34,559 nt of DNA, taken from positions 1 through 34,559 of the forward strand of contig CAJWYI010000011.1 of NCBI GenBank assembly GCA_913049815.1, given 5' to 3'. Origin of the DNA: an uncultured Gammaproteobacteria bacterium. GTDB lineage: Bacteria > Pseudomonadota > Gammaproteobacteria > Pseudomonadales > Azotimanducaceae. A program made the translations under genes and the position numbers. Every line of letters starts with the position of its first letter. The stretch's first letter is position 1. Under the pieces are notes generated by a model. The model was not told the origin of the DNA and did not search any database. It saw only the letters and a list, made by a program, of their open reading frames with translations. Positions 18,667-27,831 of the stretch are shown in pieces.

Positions 18667-19503
18667 TTGAGTGAGGTATTGGAGTCCGAGGCCTGGGGAT
18701 CAAGGCAACCTTTTGATCTCGATGACGAGGTAGGTCAGCGAATCAATGAATTGTCGCTCCAGCCAACGATTGACAGCCTGCAAGCAGAAGGATTCGGCTA
18801 CGTGATTCCCGCTGCTGACCCTGAGTTCAATGAACGTCTCAGGCACGTCATTATCGAACAGTGTCGGAAAAATGGTGGTGGCGGCGCCAACATGCTGCTC
18901 GACAAGGATCCTGTATTTGCAGAAGTCATCACAAATCCAAAACTACTTGCTGTCGCCGAAGTGATGTGCGGTAAAGGATTTATGATCTCGCAGATCGCAG
19001 CGAGCATCCGCCCCGAAGGCGCGGTGTCCATTGGGCTTCATGCGGATCAGAATTGGACTCCCGCGCCGTTTCCTGTTCATAACCAGCTGGTCACATTTTG
19101 TTGGGCGACTGACGATTACAACGAACATAACGGGTCAACAAAAATCATCCCAAAATCTCACTTGAAACGGCGCCATCCGACGCCTGAAGAGGTTCGTGAC
19201 GAACCAGGAGCCATTCCAACTGAGTGTCCGGCCGGATCTGCGGTCGTCTGGGATGGATCTGTATGGCACAGCAATTATCCTCGAAAAGCACCCGGTGAAC
19301 GTGTTGTACTGCACATCACTTATAGCCGCCTCGCACTGAGACCTGTCGAATGTTACGACGACCTCGACGATGAATGGCTGTCAGGTCAACCCGCGGTGAT
19401 GCGTACGCTCCTGGGTCGTGAAGATTTTCTCAATACAACCGGTGGCGCCTATGCCGGTGGTATGGAAAAGTTAGGCCGGACGTTTGTCTGGGCTAGAACA
19501 TAA
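18667..19503 (+). CDS. Phytanoyl-CoA dioxygenase (PhyH) family protein
   Basis: GLHADQNWTP (HxD), STKIIPKSHLKRRHP, CPAGSAVVWDGSVWHSNYPRKAPGERVVLH; TTG start at 18667 preceded by AGGGGGAG at 7-nt spacing. Confidence 0.87.
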   Translation: MSEVLESEAWGSRQPFDLDDEVGQRINELSLQPTIDSLQAEGFGYVIPAADPEFNERLRHVIIEQCRKNGGGGANMLLDKDPVFAEVITNPKLLAVAEVMCGKGFMISQIAASIRPEGAVSIGLHADQNWTPAPFPVHNQLVTFCWATDDYNEHNGSTKIIPKSHLKRRHPTPEEVRDEPGAIPTECPAGSAVVWDGSVWHSNYPRKAPGERVVLHITYSRLALRPVECYDDLDDEWLSGQPAVMRTLLGREDFLNTTGGAYAGGMEKLGRTFVWART

Positions 19504-19544
19504 GTAAATCAGTTAGTTAAAACTGTAATTCAAAGGAGTAAGAC

Positions 19545-19841
19545 ATGAGCTTTACTGGCACCTGGAGTACAACCATGCAAAGCCCAATGGGGAGCCGGCA
19601 GGCGAAACTGACCCTTGCCGAAGACGATGGCAATCTAACGGGTTCGATTGCCGTCGAGCAAGGCACACTCGATATCAGCGATGGTTCTGTAGACGGCGTT
19701 AGCGCCAGCTGGAAGGCTTCCATTCAGCAACCGATGCCCATGACCCTTGATTTTTCTGCAACACTGGATGGCGACAAGGTCTCTGGAACGGTGAAGCTGG
19801 GAGCGTTTGGGGAAGGCACGTTCGAAGGCACTAGAGACTAG
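19545..19841 (+). CDS. Small beta-rich protein of unknown function (98 aa)
   Basis: AAAGGAG 6 nt upstream of ATG; GTW...SATLDGDKVSGTVKLGAFGEGTFEGTRD; resembles the neighbouring lipoprotein at 19957-20328. Confidence 0.85.
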   Translation: MSFTGTWSTTMQSPMGSRQAKLTLAEDDGNLTGSIAVEQGTLDISDGSVDGVSASWKASIQQPMPMTLDFSATLDGDKVSGTVKLGAFGEGTFEGTRD

Positions 19842-19864
19842 CCCGAACAACCCGACGAAAGACA

Positions 19865-19900
19865 TATGCGGGATGGTGTGCAACACCATCCCAGCGCATA
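19865..19900. terminator. Strong hairpin between convergent genes, possible bidirectional terminator or processing element
   Basis: GGGATGGTGT-gca-ACACCATCCC perfect 10-bp stem (19870-19892) flanked by TATGC/GCATA; no long T-tract immediately adjacent. Confidence 0.55.
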
Positions 19901-19956
19901 CCTTCCTTGTCTAAGGTCTCTCCTTTTAATGTCTCTTTCGGTTCGCCCGAGGCTTT

Positions 19957-20328
19957 TTAGCTCTCTCGGCTACCCGTGACGCTAGCATTGCCAAACTGTG
20001 TCACTAACTCGCCTTTGATCGCATCACCATCGATGGCACCCATGAACTTCGCCGAAATATCAATCCCCTGAATAGAAAATGTCACGTCGAACGTCAGAGC
20101 GCCAGAATCGGAGACAACATTACGGAGTGTGAAATCCTGCCCCTGGGCCTTTAACAAACCTGTCATATCATTATTGATCACGATGGTCTGTTCATCGGTA
20201 CCCAACGCCGAAACAGCCACAACGTTCCAGTTACCAACCGCAGGATCAATACCACCGGAAGATACACAACCGGTCAGCATCAGCGCGAGGATCATCATGC
20301 CTGTCAATTTTGCAGTGCGATTGAACAT
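19957..20328 (-). CDS. Small putative lipoprotein (123 aa), paralogue-like to 19545-19841
   Basis: Lipobox LTGC in MMILALMLTGCVSSGG; C-terminus GAIDGDAIKGELVTQFGNASVTGSRES; AGAAGG upstream of ATG. Confidence 0.85.
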   Translation of the reverse strand: MFNRTAKLTGMMILALMLTGCVSSGGIDPAVGNWNVVAVSALGTDEQTIVINNDMTGLLKAQGQDFTLRNVVSDSGALTFDVTFSIQGIDISAKFMGAIDGDAIKGELVTQFGNASVTGSRES

Positions 20329-20437
20329 CTTTGATATCCTTCTGTATCGTGTTCAAAGTTGGCAGAGACCTTCACACAAGCATGCCTTGGATTCAAGCAG
20401 CGCTCATGAGATCAGGTAACAAAAAGGCAATAACACA

Positions 20438-21451
20438 ATGGCCCGAGCAGAGACATCTGACCAGGATCTGGAAGCCAGCCGAGAGGCAGCAAGGCGACAA
20501 CGGGAGGCACAGAAATTGAGCCAGACTTTTACAATGCCACAATTACCAACCGCCTCTGGGGAACAGACCGTCAGTCATGAACAAATCGGATTCTTCAAGG
20601 AGCATGGCTTCCTTATTCTCGAAAGACTCATCGACGAAGATGCGATCAACGCTGCCATGTCGCGGATCTGGGACTATGTAGAGGTCAGGATACCGGGTGC
20701 ATCAGAATCGTCTGTTCTACGTCGGGATGACCCGACCACCTGGCGTCAACCTGCATTTGGCAAACAGCCCCCTCAGCCCAAGACTGGTTATTACCAGGGG
20801 CGTGTGCCTGTCGAATATTTCGATCGAACGATCAAACTTCACGACATAGGTACCGAAGACTTCCTCCTCGATTTGCTCCCGCGACACCCATGTGTGGAAG
20901 CCATAGCGAAACGAATGCTTGGGCCAAATCTACGACCATCCAACGTGACACGCGGTGTCTATGCGCTCCTACCAGGAACGAAGGGCCGCTCTGCCAAGGG
21001 GTCCATGTTAGGACCTCATACTGACCAAGTGTGTCAGCAACTAAACACCTGCGCATATCTGAATGACGTAGAACCACGGGGAGGTGGATTTACCGTGTAT
21101 CCAGGAAGTCACAGGATCATGTTTCAGGCGCACGAAACAGAAGCGAACTTCTCACCGAATGCCCACTTTCGCGAGCGCATGCGTAAGGTCGTGAATACGA
21201 TTGAACCCTACGAACTGTGCGCGCCAAAAGGGAGCGTGATTTTCTGGCACGGACGCACCGTGCATTCGCCGGGAATACATCTTGGAGACAATATCCGTTG
21301 GGCGTTGTTCGGCGACTACAGTCTGGATCATCCGGTGCTTGACGACGATGAACATCGGGCCTGCGGTCAATATGAATGGTTTAAGAACACCCGACTGTTT
21401 CGCGAAGATCATTTCATTACCGAAGACATGTGGCGTGGATGGTCCATCTAA
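20438..21451 (+). CDS. Phytanoyl-CoA dioxygenase (PhyH) family protein
   Basis: GPHTDQVCQQLNTCAYLNDVEPRGGGFTVYPGSHRIMF; PKGSVIFWHGRTVHSPGIHLGDNIRWALFGDY. Confidence 0.87.
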   Translation: MARAETSDQDLEASREAARRQREAQKLSQTFTMPQLPTASGEQTVSHEQIGFFKEHGFLILERLIDEDAINAAMSRIWDYVEVRIPGASESSVLRRDDPTTWRQPAFGKQPPQPKTGYYQGRVPVEYFDRTIKLHDIGTEDFLLDLLPRHPCVEAIAKRMLGPNLRPSNVTRGVYALLPGTKGRSAKGSMLGPHTDQVCQQLNTCAYLNDVEPRGGGFTVYPGSHRIMFQAHETEANFSPNAHFRERMRKVVNTIEPYELCAPKGSVIFWHGRTVHSPGIHLGDNIRWALFGDYSLDHPVLDDDEHRACGQYEWFKNTRLFREDHFITEDMWRGWSI

Positions 21452-21484
21452 GGGGGGTACCGGAATCTCAAACCACGAATGGAC

Positions 21485-22720
21485 TTACTCTCCATACCGA
21501 AGCTGATCCTGGAAGTCAGGATGCGCAATCGCAATGAGTCGCTCCGCCCGTTCCTGTAAAGGAGCATCAAACAGTTCTGCCACACCAAACTCAGTCACCA
21601 CGATATCGACATCAGTTCTGAGTGCCGTGACCATCTCGACCGTGGGAACAATTCTGGAGACCGAACCACCTCGTGCGGTTGAAGCCATCGCGACAACACT
21701 GCGTCCACCCTCGGAAGCTTTTGATGCTCGCATGAAATCAATCGAACCGCCCGTTCCGGAGATTTGCCTGCCACCGGCTACCTCAGCATTTACCTGACCA
21801 AAAAGATCAATCTCGACCGCAGAATTGATAGACACGAATCTGGGGATCTGCGCAATCACGTGATAGTCGTGCGTATAGTTTGCACTTCTAAACAGTACGG
21901 ATTCGTTGGTGACCAACCATTCGTGTAGCGATTCTGATCCCAGCGCCATTCCTGTGACATGTCTTCCATTATCGACCCGCTTTTGACGTCCGTTGATGTT
22001 TCCGGCATCGATGAGTTCCATAACACCGTCGTCAATCAAACCTCCATGAAAACCGAGATCACTCTTATCCTTCAGATTCGCCAGGATGGCGGCCGGTACT
22101 GCACCGATACCTGTCTGCAGACAATCGCCATCACGAATCAGTCCTGCAATATGTGCTCCGATGATCGATGACGTTTCATCAGGTTCTGTCACCGGGTAGG
22201 TCATGACAGGGCTTTCGCAGGTCACGAGATAGTCAACCTCGTTCTCATCCACCGCGGGACAGGTAAAGGGCGCCGTGTAGGCATCCGACACCTCTACCAC
22301 CAGCATCTTTGCAGCTGCCCTTGCCGCGTCCAGGTAATCAACGTTAGCGGCATATCGAATGACACCATGCTGGTCCCTCGCCGCCGATAACAGAGCAACG
22401 TCGACTGGCATCCGTGCGATGTGATCAAAGATATTTCGCATCTGCATCGGCGTGAACAGCACACGTCCGGTTGCCAGTCCATCCTTCAGCGACGGCGTGA
22501 CAAAGTAAGTTTCCTGTCGTGTAGTGTCATGAAATGAGGACAAATCATACTGATTAATCGGTAGCGGTTGCTGCACAAAAGTAACGCCTTCAGCGCAAGC
22601 GGGTTGCACTGCGATTGCAGCCAGCATAGCCCGGGGTTCGCTACACGAACCTGCGACAAATACACGATGCCCAGGGGCGAGAAGCTCAGGAACCTCGCTG
22701 AGGTCCAACATCTGTGCCAT
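21485..22720 (-). CDS. Acetyl-CoA hydrolase/transferase family (4-hydroxybutyrate CoA-transferase-like)
   Basis: LQTGIGAVPAAILANLKDKSDLGFHGGLIDDGVMELIDAGNINGRQK; VNAEVAGGRQISGTGGSIDFMRAS; VVTEFGVAELFDAPLQERAERLIAIAHPDFQDQLRYGE; ATG overlaps the ligase stop (ATGA). Confidence 0.92.
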   Translation of the reverse strand: MAQMLDLSEVPELLAPGHRVFVAGSCSEPRAMLAAIAVQPACAEGVTFVQQPLPINQYDLSSFHDTTRQETYFVTPSLKDGLATGRVLFTPMQMRNIFDHIARMPVDVALLSAARDQHGVIRYAANVDYLDAARAAAKMLVVEVSDAYTAPFTCPAVDENEVDYLVTCESPVMTYPVTEPDETSSIIGAHIAGLIRDGDCLQTGIGAVPAAILANLKDKSDLGFHGGLIDDGVMELIDAGNINGRQKRVDNGRHVTGMALGSESLHEWLVTNESVLFRSANYTHDYHVIAQIPRFVSINSAVEIDLFGQVNAEVAGGRQISGTGGSIDFMRASKASEGGRSVVAMASTARGGSVSRIVPTVEMVTALRTDVDIVVTEFGVAELFDAPLQERAERLIAIAHPDFQDQLRYGE

Positions 22721-24342
22721 CAGGATAATCCCAGTGCCGCAAGCGCCGTCGCTTTTGCCCACTTGTAGTCGGCCTTTCCATTCGGAGCCCGCTGCACCCT
22801 ATCGACGAGCACGACATTTTTAGGGAGTTTGTAACCGGCGATGCGCTCACGACAGAACATAATCAGCGCAGGTTCGTCCAGTTCGCCCTGATGGGATACG
22901 ACGGCAACAACGCGCTCGCCGAAACGATCATCTGGCACTCCGACCACCAGCGTATCCATAACCTCATCATGTCGCTTGATGACCTCTTCAACCTCTTCAG
23001 GGAACACTTTTTCTCCAGCGGTATTGATACACATCGAACCGCGGCCCAGCAGTGTGATAGAGCCATCAGATTCCACCTGCGCATAGTCACCCGGGAACAC
23101 ATACCTGACGCCCCCGATTTCACGCACGGTCTTCGCCGTCTTCTCAGGGTCTTTGTAGTAACCCAACATCGCACTTTGCGTTGCGATCATGCCAATGTTG
23201 CCGGAACCAGGGGTCACCTCGTGATCATCGTCGTCAATCACCTTGACGTTCGCATTCAACTGAAACTTCGCGGTCGATACCTTGCTCTCACGATTACTGA
23301 CCGAGCTTCCCATTCCCCCCTCTGTGGACCCCATTGCGTCAATCAGATTCATCTCGTTATGACCCAGCAATCCTTCTTTGACCTCCTGAGACCACATAAC
23401 GCCAGAAGATATCATCACCTGTACGCTGCTGATGTCGTAAGGTTCGCCTCGATCATGGGCCGCATCCAATGCATTCAGCAAAGGCCGCGCAAACGCATCA
23501 CCCACAATGGTCAAAGCAGTCGCACGGTGGAGCTGTGCCTCTGACCACAGTTGATCAGCATCCAGACCCAGGGAATTAACAGTGATCACTGTTCCCCCTG
23601 CCAAATGGGTCGCAAACGCCCCCACCCACATACCAGTACCATGCATCAATGGGCAACAGACAAGTCCCACTGGAAGCGCCTCAGCGGCCGCCATTGTTGA
23701 AACGTTATCACTTATCTCTTCCACGCTGGTTGATACGGGCTGACCCAGACTACCGGCGAATGCCGCCAGACCTGCTGCGTGAGCGCCAGAGCTATACATG
23801 ACCCCTTTTGGCATTCCTGTCGTACCTCCGGTGTACAACATGTACAGATCGCTGGCAGGACGTTCAATACGTGGCATAGGGGACGCTGTATTGATCGCAT
23901 CCTCGAAGCCTATGGCACCATCAATCAGCGGTGCACCAGAGTCGTCATCCAACTGAATGAAGCACCGTATGTTCGTAAGATCTGATCTAATGGCGTCGAT
24001 CTGATCTGCGTACGCCGCCTGAAAGAAGACTGCCTCTGCATCTGCGTTATTGAGCAGATACACCAGTTCTTCTTCCCGGTAACGATAGTTAACATTGATG
24101 GGCACACCGCGCATTTTGAAAATACCGTGATGCGCTTCTAGGTACTCATTGCTATTGTGGAGGTAGATGCCCACTTTACTGTTCGGCTGGAGCCCATGCT
24201 CGGTGAGGGTTGCAGCCAGGCGGGCTGCGCGATCGTCAAACTCAGACCATGTTCGACGGACGTTTCCACAAATCAGTGCCGTGCGATCACCGATTGCATC
24301 GGTTACGGCCTCGAATGCATTTGCAAAGTGCCACTCAGTCAT
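22720..24342 (-). CDS. AMP-binding acyl-CoA synthetase
   Basis: LYMLYTGGTTGMPKGVMYS AMP-binding motif; YVFPGDYAQVESDGSITLLGRGSMCINTAGEKVFPEEVEEVI; GYKLPKNVVLVDRVQRAPNGKADYKWAK; ATG at 24342 with AGGGAG upstream. Confidence 0.95.
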   Translation of the reverse strand: MTEWHFANAFEAVTDAIGDRTALICGNVRRTWSEFDDRAARLAATLTEHGLQPNSKVGIYLHNSNEYLEAHHGIFKMRGVPINVNYRYREEELVYLLNNADAEAVFFQAAYADQIDAIRSDLTNIRCFIQLDDDSGAPLIDGAIGFEDAINTASPMPRIERPASDLYMLYTGGTTGMPKGVMYSSGAHAAGLAAFAGSLGQPVSTSVEEISDNVSTMAAAEALPVGLVCCPLMHGTGMWVGAFATHLAGGTVITVNSLGLDADQLWSEAQLHRATALTIVGDAFARPLLNALDAAHDRGEPYDISSVQVMISSGVMWSQEVKEGLLGHNEMNLIDAMGSTEGGMGSSVSNRESKVSTAKFQLNANVKVIDDDDHEVTPGSGNIGMIATQSAMLGYYKDPEKTAKTVREIGGVRYVFPGDYAQVESDGSITLLGRGSMCINTAGEKVFPEEVEEVIKRHDEVMDTLVVGVPDDRFGERVVAVVSHQGELDEPALIMFCRERIAGYKLPKNVVLVDRVQRAPNGKADYKWAKATALAALGLS

Positions 24343-24403
24343 TGTGTTCTCCCTAGTGGACTGTTTGACTAGGATTGTACTGACTCCCATTCAGGAGGGC
24401 GAA

Positions 24404-24895
24404 TCAGCCACTTTTGCCGCTGAGAACTACGCGGGCATTAACCGTACCGGCAGATTCTTCCCGGTCAACCGACATCTGTTTCACACCAATACCGGATCTG
24501 GACTGGGAATCCAGCCATCGCATCAGATCGTTGAACGCAACATCATCGAACCAAACGCTGACACCGTCACTGCCCTCAGGTTGTAATCGTGTCGGCTTGA
24601 TGTCGAATTGACGGGTAGTTCGAGAAACCTGATTTAGTATTTGTTGACCGCTCAATGTTGAGGCCGTGCCGCCTAAATTTTGACGCGCAGTATCCATGGT
24701 GCTTTCCATACGAGCGACCAATGCGACGTAGCGATTCCGCTCTTCCAGTCGATTGCTATAGAACGACATTGCGGAGGTTAATGTGAAGTAACACAGCAAC
24801 ATCAGCATAAAAATGCCCAGTGCAACCAGAGCCGTGCGCTCATTGGGTTCGAGATTCCCAAAACCGCTTCTCAGGTTGACCCAGAGTTCTGTCAT
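24404..24895 (-). CDS. gspM: Type II secretion system protein M
   Basis: Single N-terminal TM, position after gspL, LQPEGSDGVSVWFDDVAFNDLMRWLDS resembles GspM C-terminal region. Confidence 0.85.
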   Translation of the reverse strand: MTELWVNLRSGFGNLEPNERTALVALGIFMLMLLCYFTLTSAMSFYSNRLEERNRYVALVARMESTMDTARQNLGGTASTLSGQQILNQVSRTTRQFDIKPTRLQPEGSDGVSVWFDDVAFNDLMRWLDSQSRSGIGVKQMSVDREESAGTVNARVVLSGKSG

Positions 24896-26160
24896 CAGCC
24901 ATCCACCCGAATCTTGATGTTGCCCTTCACCAGACCTTCATCCTGGCTCAGCGTACCAATGTCTGCCTGGAGGCCTGCCTGTGACAGCGTCCGTGCGAGT
25001 GTGACGAACTGTTCATTACGGGAAGCTTGGAGTTGCATAATCAGATCACCACGACTTGCATTAAAGTTCACACTGATCAATTGCATATCGCTGGCGGGCA
25101 CGTGTCGTGCTGCTTCGGAGAAGACTTTCATGAAACTTTGACCACTGTCCACCCGATTGCCTCTCAGATGGGCTTCCCACTTTGTGCCGATACCAGTGAC
25201 GCTTCGCGCGTTAGGGAACACGGATCGATACAGATCAACTGCCTCTGCCTCATGTTGGCTAGCTTTGATGTCCAGGTACGTACCCTGAACAAACAACAGC
25301 AAAATATTAAAGACGAACGTACACGCCGCGAGCACAGCCAGTGTCTGCCAGCGGACGCCACGCGTTGAGGGTGGTCGTTTGATCTTGTAGTCACCCTGGA
25401 GAAGATTAATCGCATTCGTATTGAAATTTCGACAGAGGTACTCGAACGCTGAGTATTCTGCCCTGTGGGTTTCAACGGCAAGGGATTCAGCCGCAAGCTG
25501 GCTCGCCAAAACCTCAATCGTATCGACATCGGACTTGGATGCTGTAATCGATACCGGACGTGCCTCATTGTCCACTGTCTCACCGACAGACGTCATCTCG
25601 TGGACGTCTGGCGACCCGAACAACATCGGCAGGAGCGCGACACTGGTTAGAACGCCGCCGTTATCCTCAGTACGGACCCAGCAACGGCCGCCGTGAACTA
25701 ATGCACTTGGCCAAGATGGCTGATGTAGCACGTCAGGTGTTAACGTGGAAATAGGTAACCCTGTTGTTGTTAACCAGTCAAATAGGTCTGACATCAACTC
25801 GCTGTCGACCACAGCGACGGCATATTCGGAGCCCCCTGTCGAGCTTGTAGCGAAATGGCAATGTTCGACTTCCGTTGCCAGGTCATCCTCTACCATATAG
25901 GGAATGGCTTGCGACACCTGACGTTGCTGACGACCTGGTACCGTCGCGCGCGTCAGCAGACACAACTCCGTTGACAACAGCACGTGAACCTCACCCGCAA
26001 TGGGTTGAAGGTTGCTCAGCTCATCCTGAAAGTCAGAACCATCGCCAGCACCTTTCGCACGCACAATACCTGTGGACTCGTCGAGCAGCAGCCATTGCAC
26101 TGCGTAGCAATCCAGAGATTCGGCAACTCGAGATAACCGGACATAGAGATTCTCAGGCAT
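24895..26160 (-). CDS. gspL: Type II secretion system protein L
   Basis: Actin-like N-terminal domain with PGRQQRQVSQAIPYMVEDDLATEVEHCHFA; FNLLQGDYK-like NAINLLQGDYKIKR; TM and C-terminal ferredoxin-like region; position. Confidence 0.92.
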   Translation of the reverse strand: MPENLYVRLSRVAESLDCYAVQWLLLDESTGIVRAKGAGDGSDFQDELSNLQPIAGEVHVLLSTELCLLTRATVPGRQQRQVSQAIPYMVEDDLATEVEHCHFATSSTGGSEYAVAVVDSELMSDLFDWLTTTGLPISTLTPDVLHQPSWPSALVHGGRCWVRTEDNGGVLTSVALLPMLFGSPDVHEMTSVGETVDNEARPVSITASKSDVDTIEVLASQLAAESLAVETHRAEYSAFEYLCRNFNTNAINLLQGDYKIKRPPSTRGVRWQTLAVLAACTFVFNILLLFVQGTYLDIKASQHEAEAVDLYRSVFPNARSVTGIGTKWEAHLRGNRVDSGQSFMKVFSEAARHVPASDMQLISVNFNASRGDLIMQLQASRNEQFVTLARTLSQAGLQADIGTLSQDEGLVKGNIKIRVDG

Positions 26161-27160
26161 CCCCTGCCTCAGTCAGAGTTAATGTGTCCTGATCGCCGTC
26201 TAACTTATCGTCATGAAGAACAGGAAAGAATTTGCGACTGTGGTCTCTGTAAATCACCTGCATGACACCTAAAGTCGGGTTCCTTTCAATGACGCTCGAA
26301 AGATACGCGTAGCGATCCAGATATCTTGCTCGGACCTGAACACGAAAATAGCGTGATTGTACACTAAGACCTGCCGGTACCACGCCAAGACCTGCTAACT
26401 CCGGTTGACTCAAAAATGACGCGATCGATGTATAACCGCCTTCAGCATCGCGAGCGAGCACCATCGACTCAGCCTGTGCCAACGTAAGACCAGGTGAGAG
26501 TGACTGAAGCACACTCGCAGGCGCGGTATTGACATTAATAAACGCAAAATTGATGGGCAGCGCGGTCAAACCACCATTTAAAAGTTCAAAAACTTCTGGG
26601 GTCATATCCAGTAAGAGCCTAAGCTCGCTGATATCTGTAATCGGACCATCTGCGGGTCTGAACGGTCTCGCCAGAGCGAGATAGTCATATTCTTCAGCAC
26701 CTAAACCGCGGGTTGCATTATCCGAATCCACCCAATCGACAATCCTGTCCTGAAACGCCGAGTCAACCTGAAGCTCATCGATATAGGTTCGCAGCCATCG
26801 TGAAGTGCGCGAATTCTGACGTTCTGTGACTGCATTCACGTTGATGAGTCCCTGTAAGTCTATGATCTGCAGAGACACTTCACCATTTTTAAATTCAAAA
26901 CTGAGATTAGGATTCGCCCACGGCTCTCCCAGATGGTCCCAAGACGCTGACTCTGCACTCCGCATATCCTCAGCTAGGATCTGACGAGCAAGTTCCTCCC
27001 CACCGAGGGCATACTCTCTTGCCTGCATGTTGATGCTCTGCGTGCCAGCACGACTGGCTGACAGACTCTGCGTTGTAATCATCCGAACAGCGAGCACTGT
27101 ACCCACAACCACGACCAACAGGACGGAGATTAGGGCAATACCTTTGCATCGAGTCCTCAC
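26153..27160 (-). CDS. gspK: Type II secretion system minor pseudopilin K
   Basis: CKGIALISVLLVVVVGTVLA N-terminus (no Glu5, usual for GspK); DLQGLINVNA; FAFINVNTAPASVLQSL; GTG start overlapping the gspJ stop. Confidence 0.93.
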   Translation of the reverse strand: MRTRCKGIALISVLLVVVVGTVLAVRMITTQSLSASRAGTQSINMQAREYALGGEELARQILAEDMRSAESASWDHLGEPWANPNLSFEFKNGEVSLQIIDLQGLINVNAVTERQNSRTSRWLRTYIDELQVDSAFQDRIVDWVDSDNATRGLGAEEYDYLALARPFRPADGPITDISELRLLLDMTPEVFELLNGGLTALPINFAFINVNTAPASVLQSLSPGLTLAQAESMVLARDAEGGYTSIASFLSQPELAGLGVVPAGLSVQSRYFRVQVRARYLDRYAYLSSVIERNPTLGVMQVIYRDHSRKFFPVLHDDKLDGDQDTLTLTEAGDA

Positions 27161-27831
27161 TGAATCACCGGACCATCTGATGGTTCTTCCGCGTTCCCAT
27201 CCGCCCCCTCACCTGTGGACCAGAACTCCAGGCCCTGTCTTATCGCTGTCAAAGGATAAAGCGCCTGTATCGAGCCTACGTGCGCCAGCGTGAGGTCAAT
27301 TTGCAGTAACCGAGGTTGATCGCCATCCTCCTGTAGCTCATTCGAAGGCCATTGATCCAGGACCCGATTGTCTGTTCGCAATGAAACCCTGAAGTCCTGA
27401 ACGTCGGTAAACAGGACCTGCGACTTTGGTTCTGTATTCTGTGCTCGATCCAGAACCAGCCAGAAGTGTCGAATCAATTCGTCATCACTATTGATCGAAT
27501 AGGCAACACGTTGCAGAGAACTGCGAGGCAGCTGGGCAGGATTGCTCCATCCGGACCGTGTCAGTTCGACCGTATGAGGACCGAAATTGACCATGAGCGC
27601 TGGTAAACTATCTCCATACTGATCTTTGATGTTGCGCAATGTCAGCTGCGTAAAATCCCTTTCCATAGCCGCCAGCGCACGGCTCATGATGGTAACTTCG
27701 TCGCCAACATGCCGTGACGTATCCTCAGCGTTAAGGACTGTTCGTAATACGGCGTTGGAACCGAGACCAATCAGCGCAAATATGCTGATCGCAATCAGTA
27801 CCTCTAGCAAGGTAAATCCTCGATAGCGCAT
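27157..27831 (-). CDS. gspJ: Type II secretion system minor pseudopilin J
   Basis: YRGFTLLEVLIAISIFALIG prepilin motif; MERDFTQLTLRNI; position. Confidence 0.92.
   Translation of the reverse strand: MRYRGFTLLEVLIAISIFALIGLGSNAVLRTVLNAEDTSRHVGDEVTIMSRALAAMERDFTQLTLRNIKDQYGDSLPALMVNFGPHTVELTRSGWSNPAQLPRSSLQRVAYSINSDDELIRHFWLVLDRAQNTEPKSQVLFTDVQDFRVSLRTDNRVLDQWPSNELQEDGDQPRLLQIDLTLAHVGSIQALYPLTAIRQGLEFWSTGEGADGNAEEPSDGPVIQ

Noticed and set aside
22891-23544. 217-aa + strand ORF rich in His/Arg
   Set aside because: Antisense to the AMP-binding acyl-CoA synthetase; shadow ORF.
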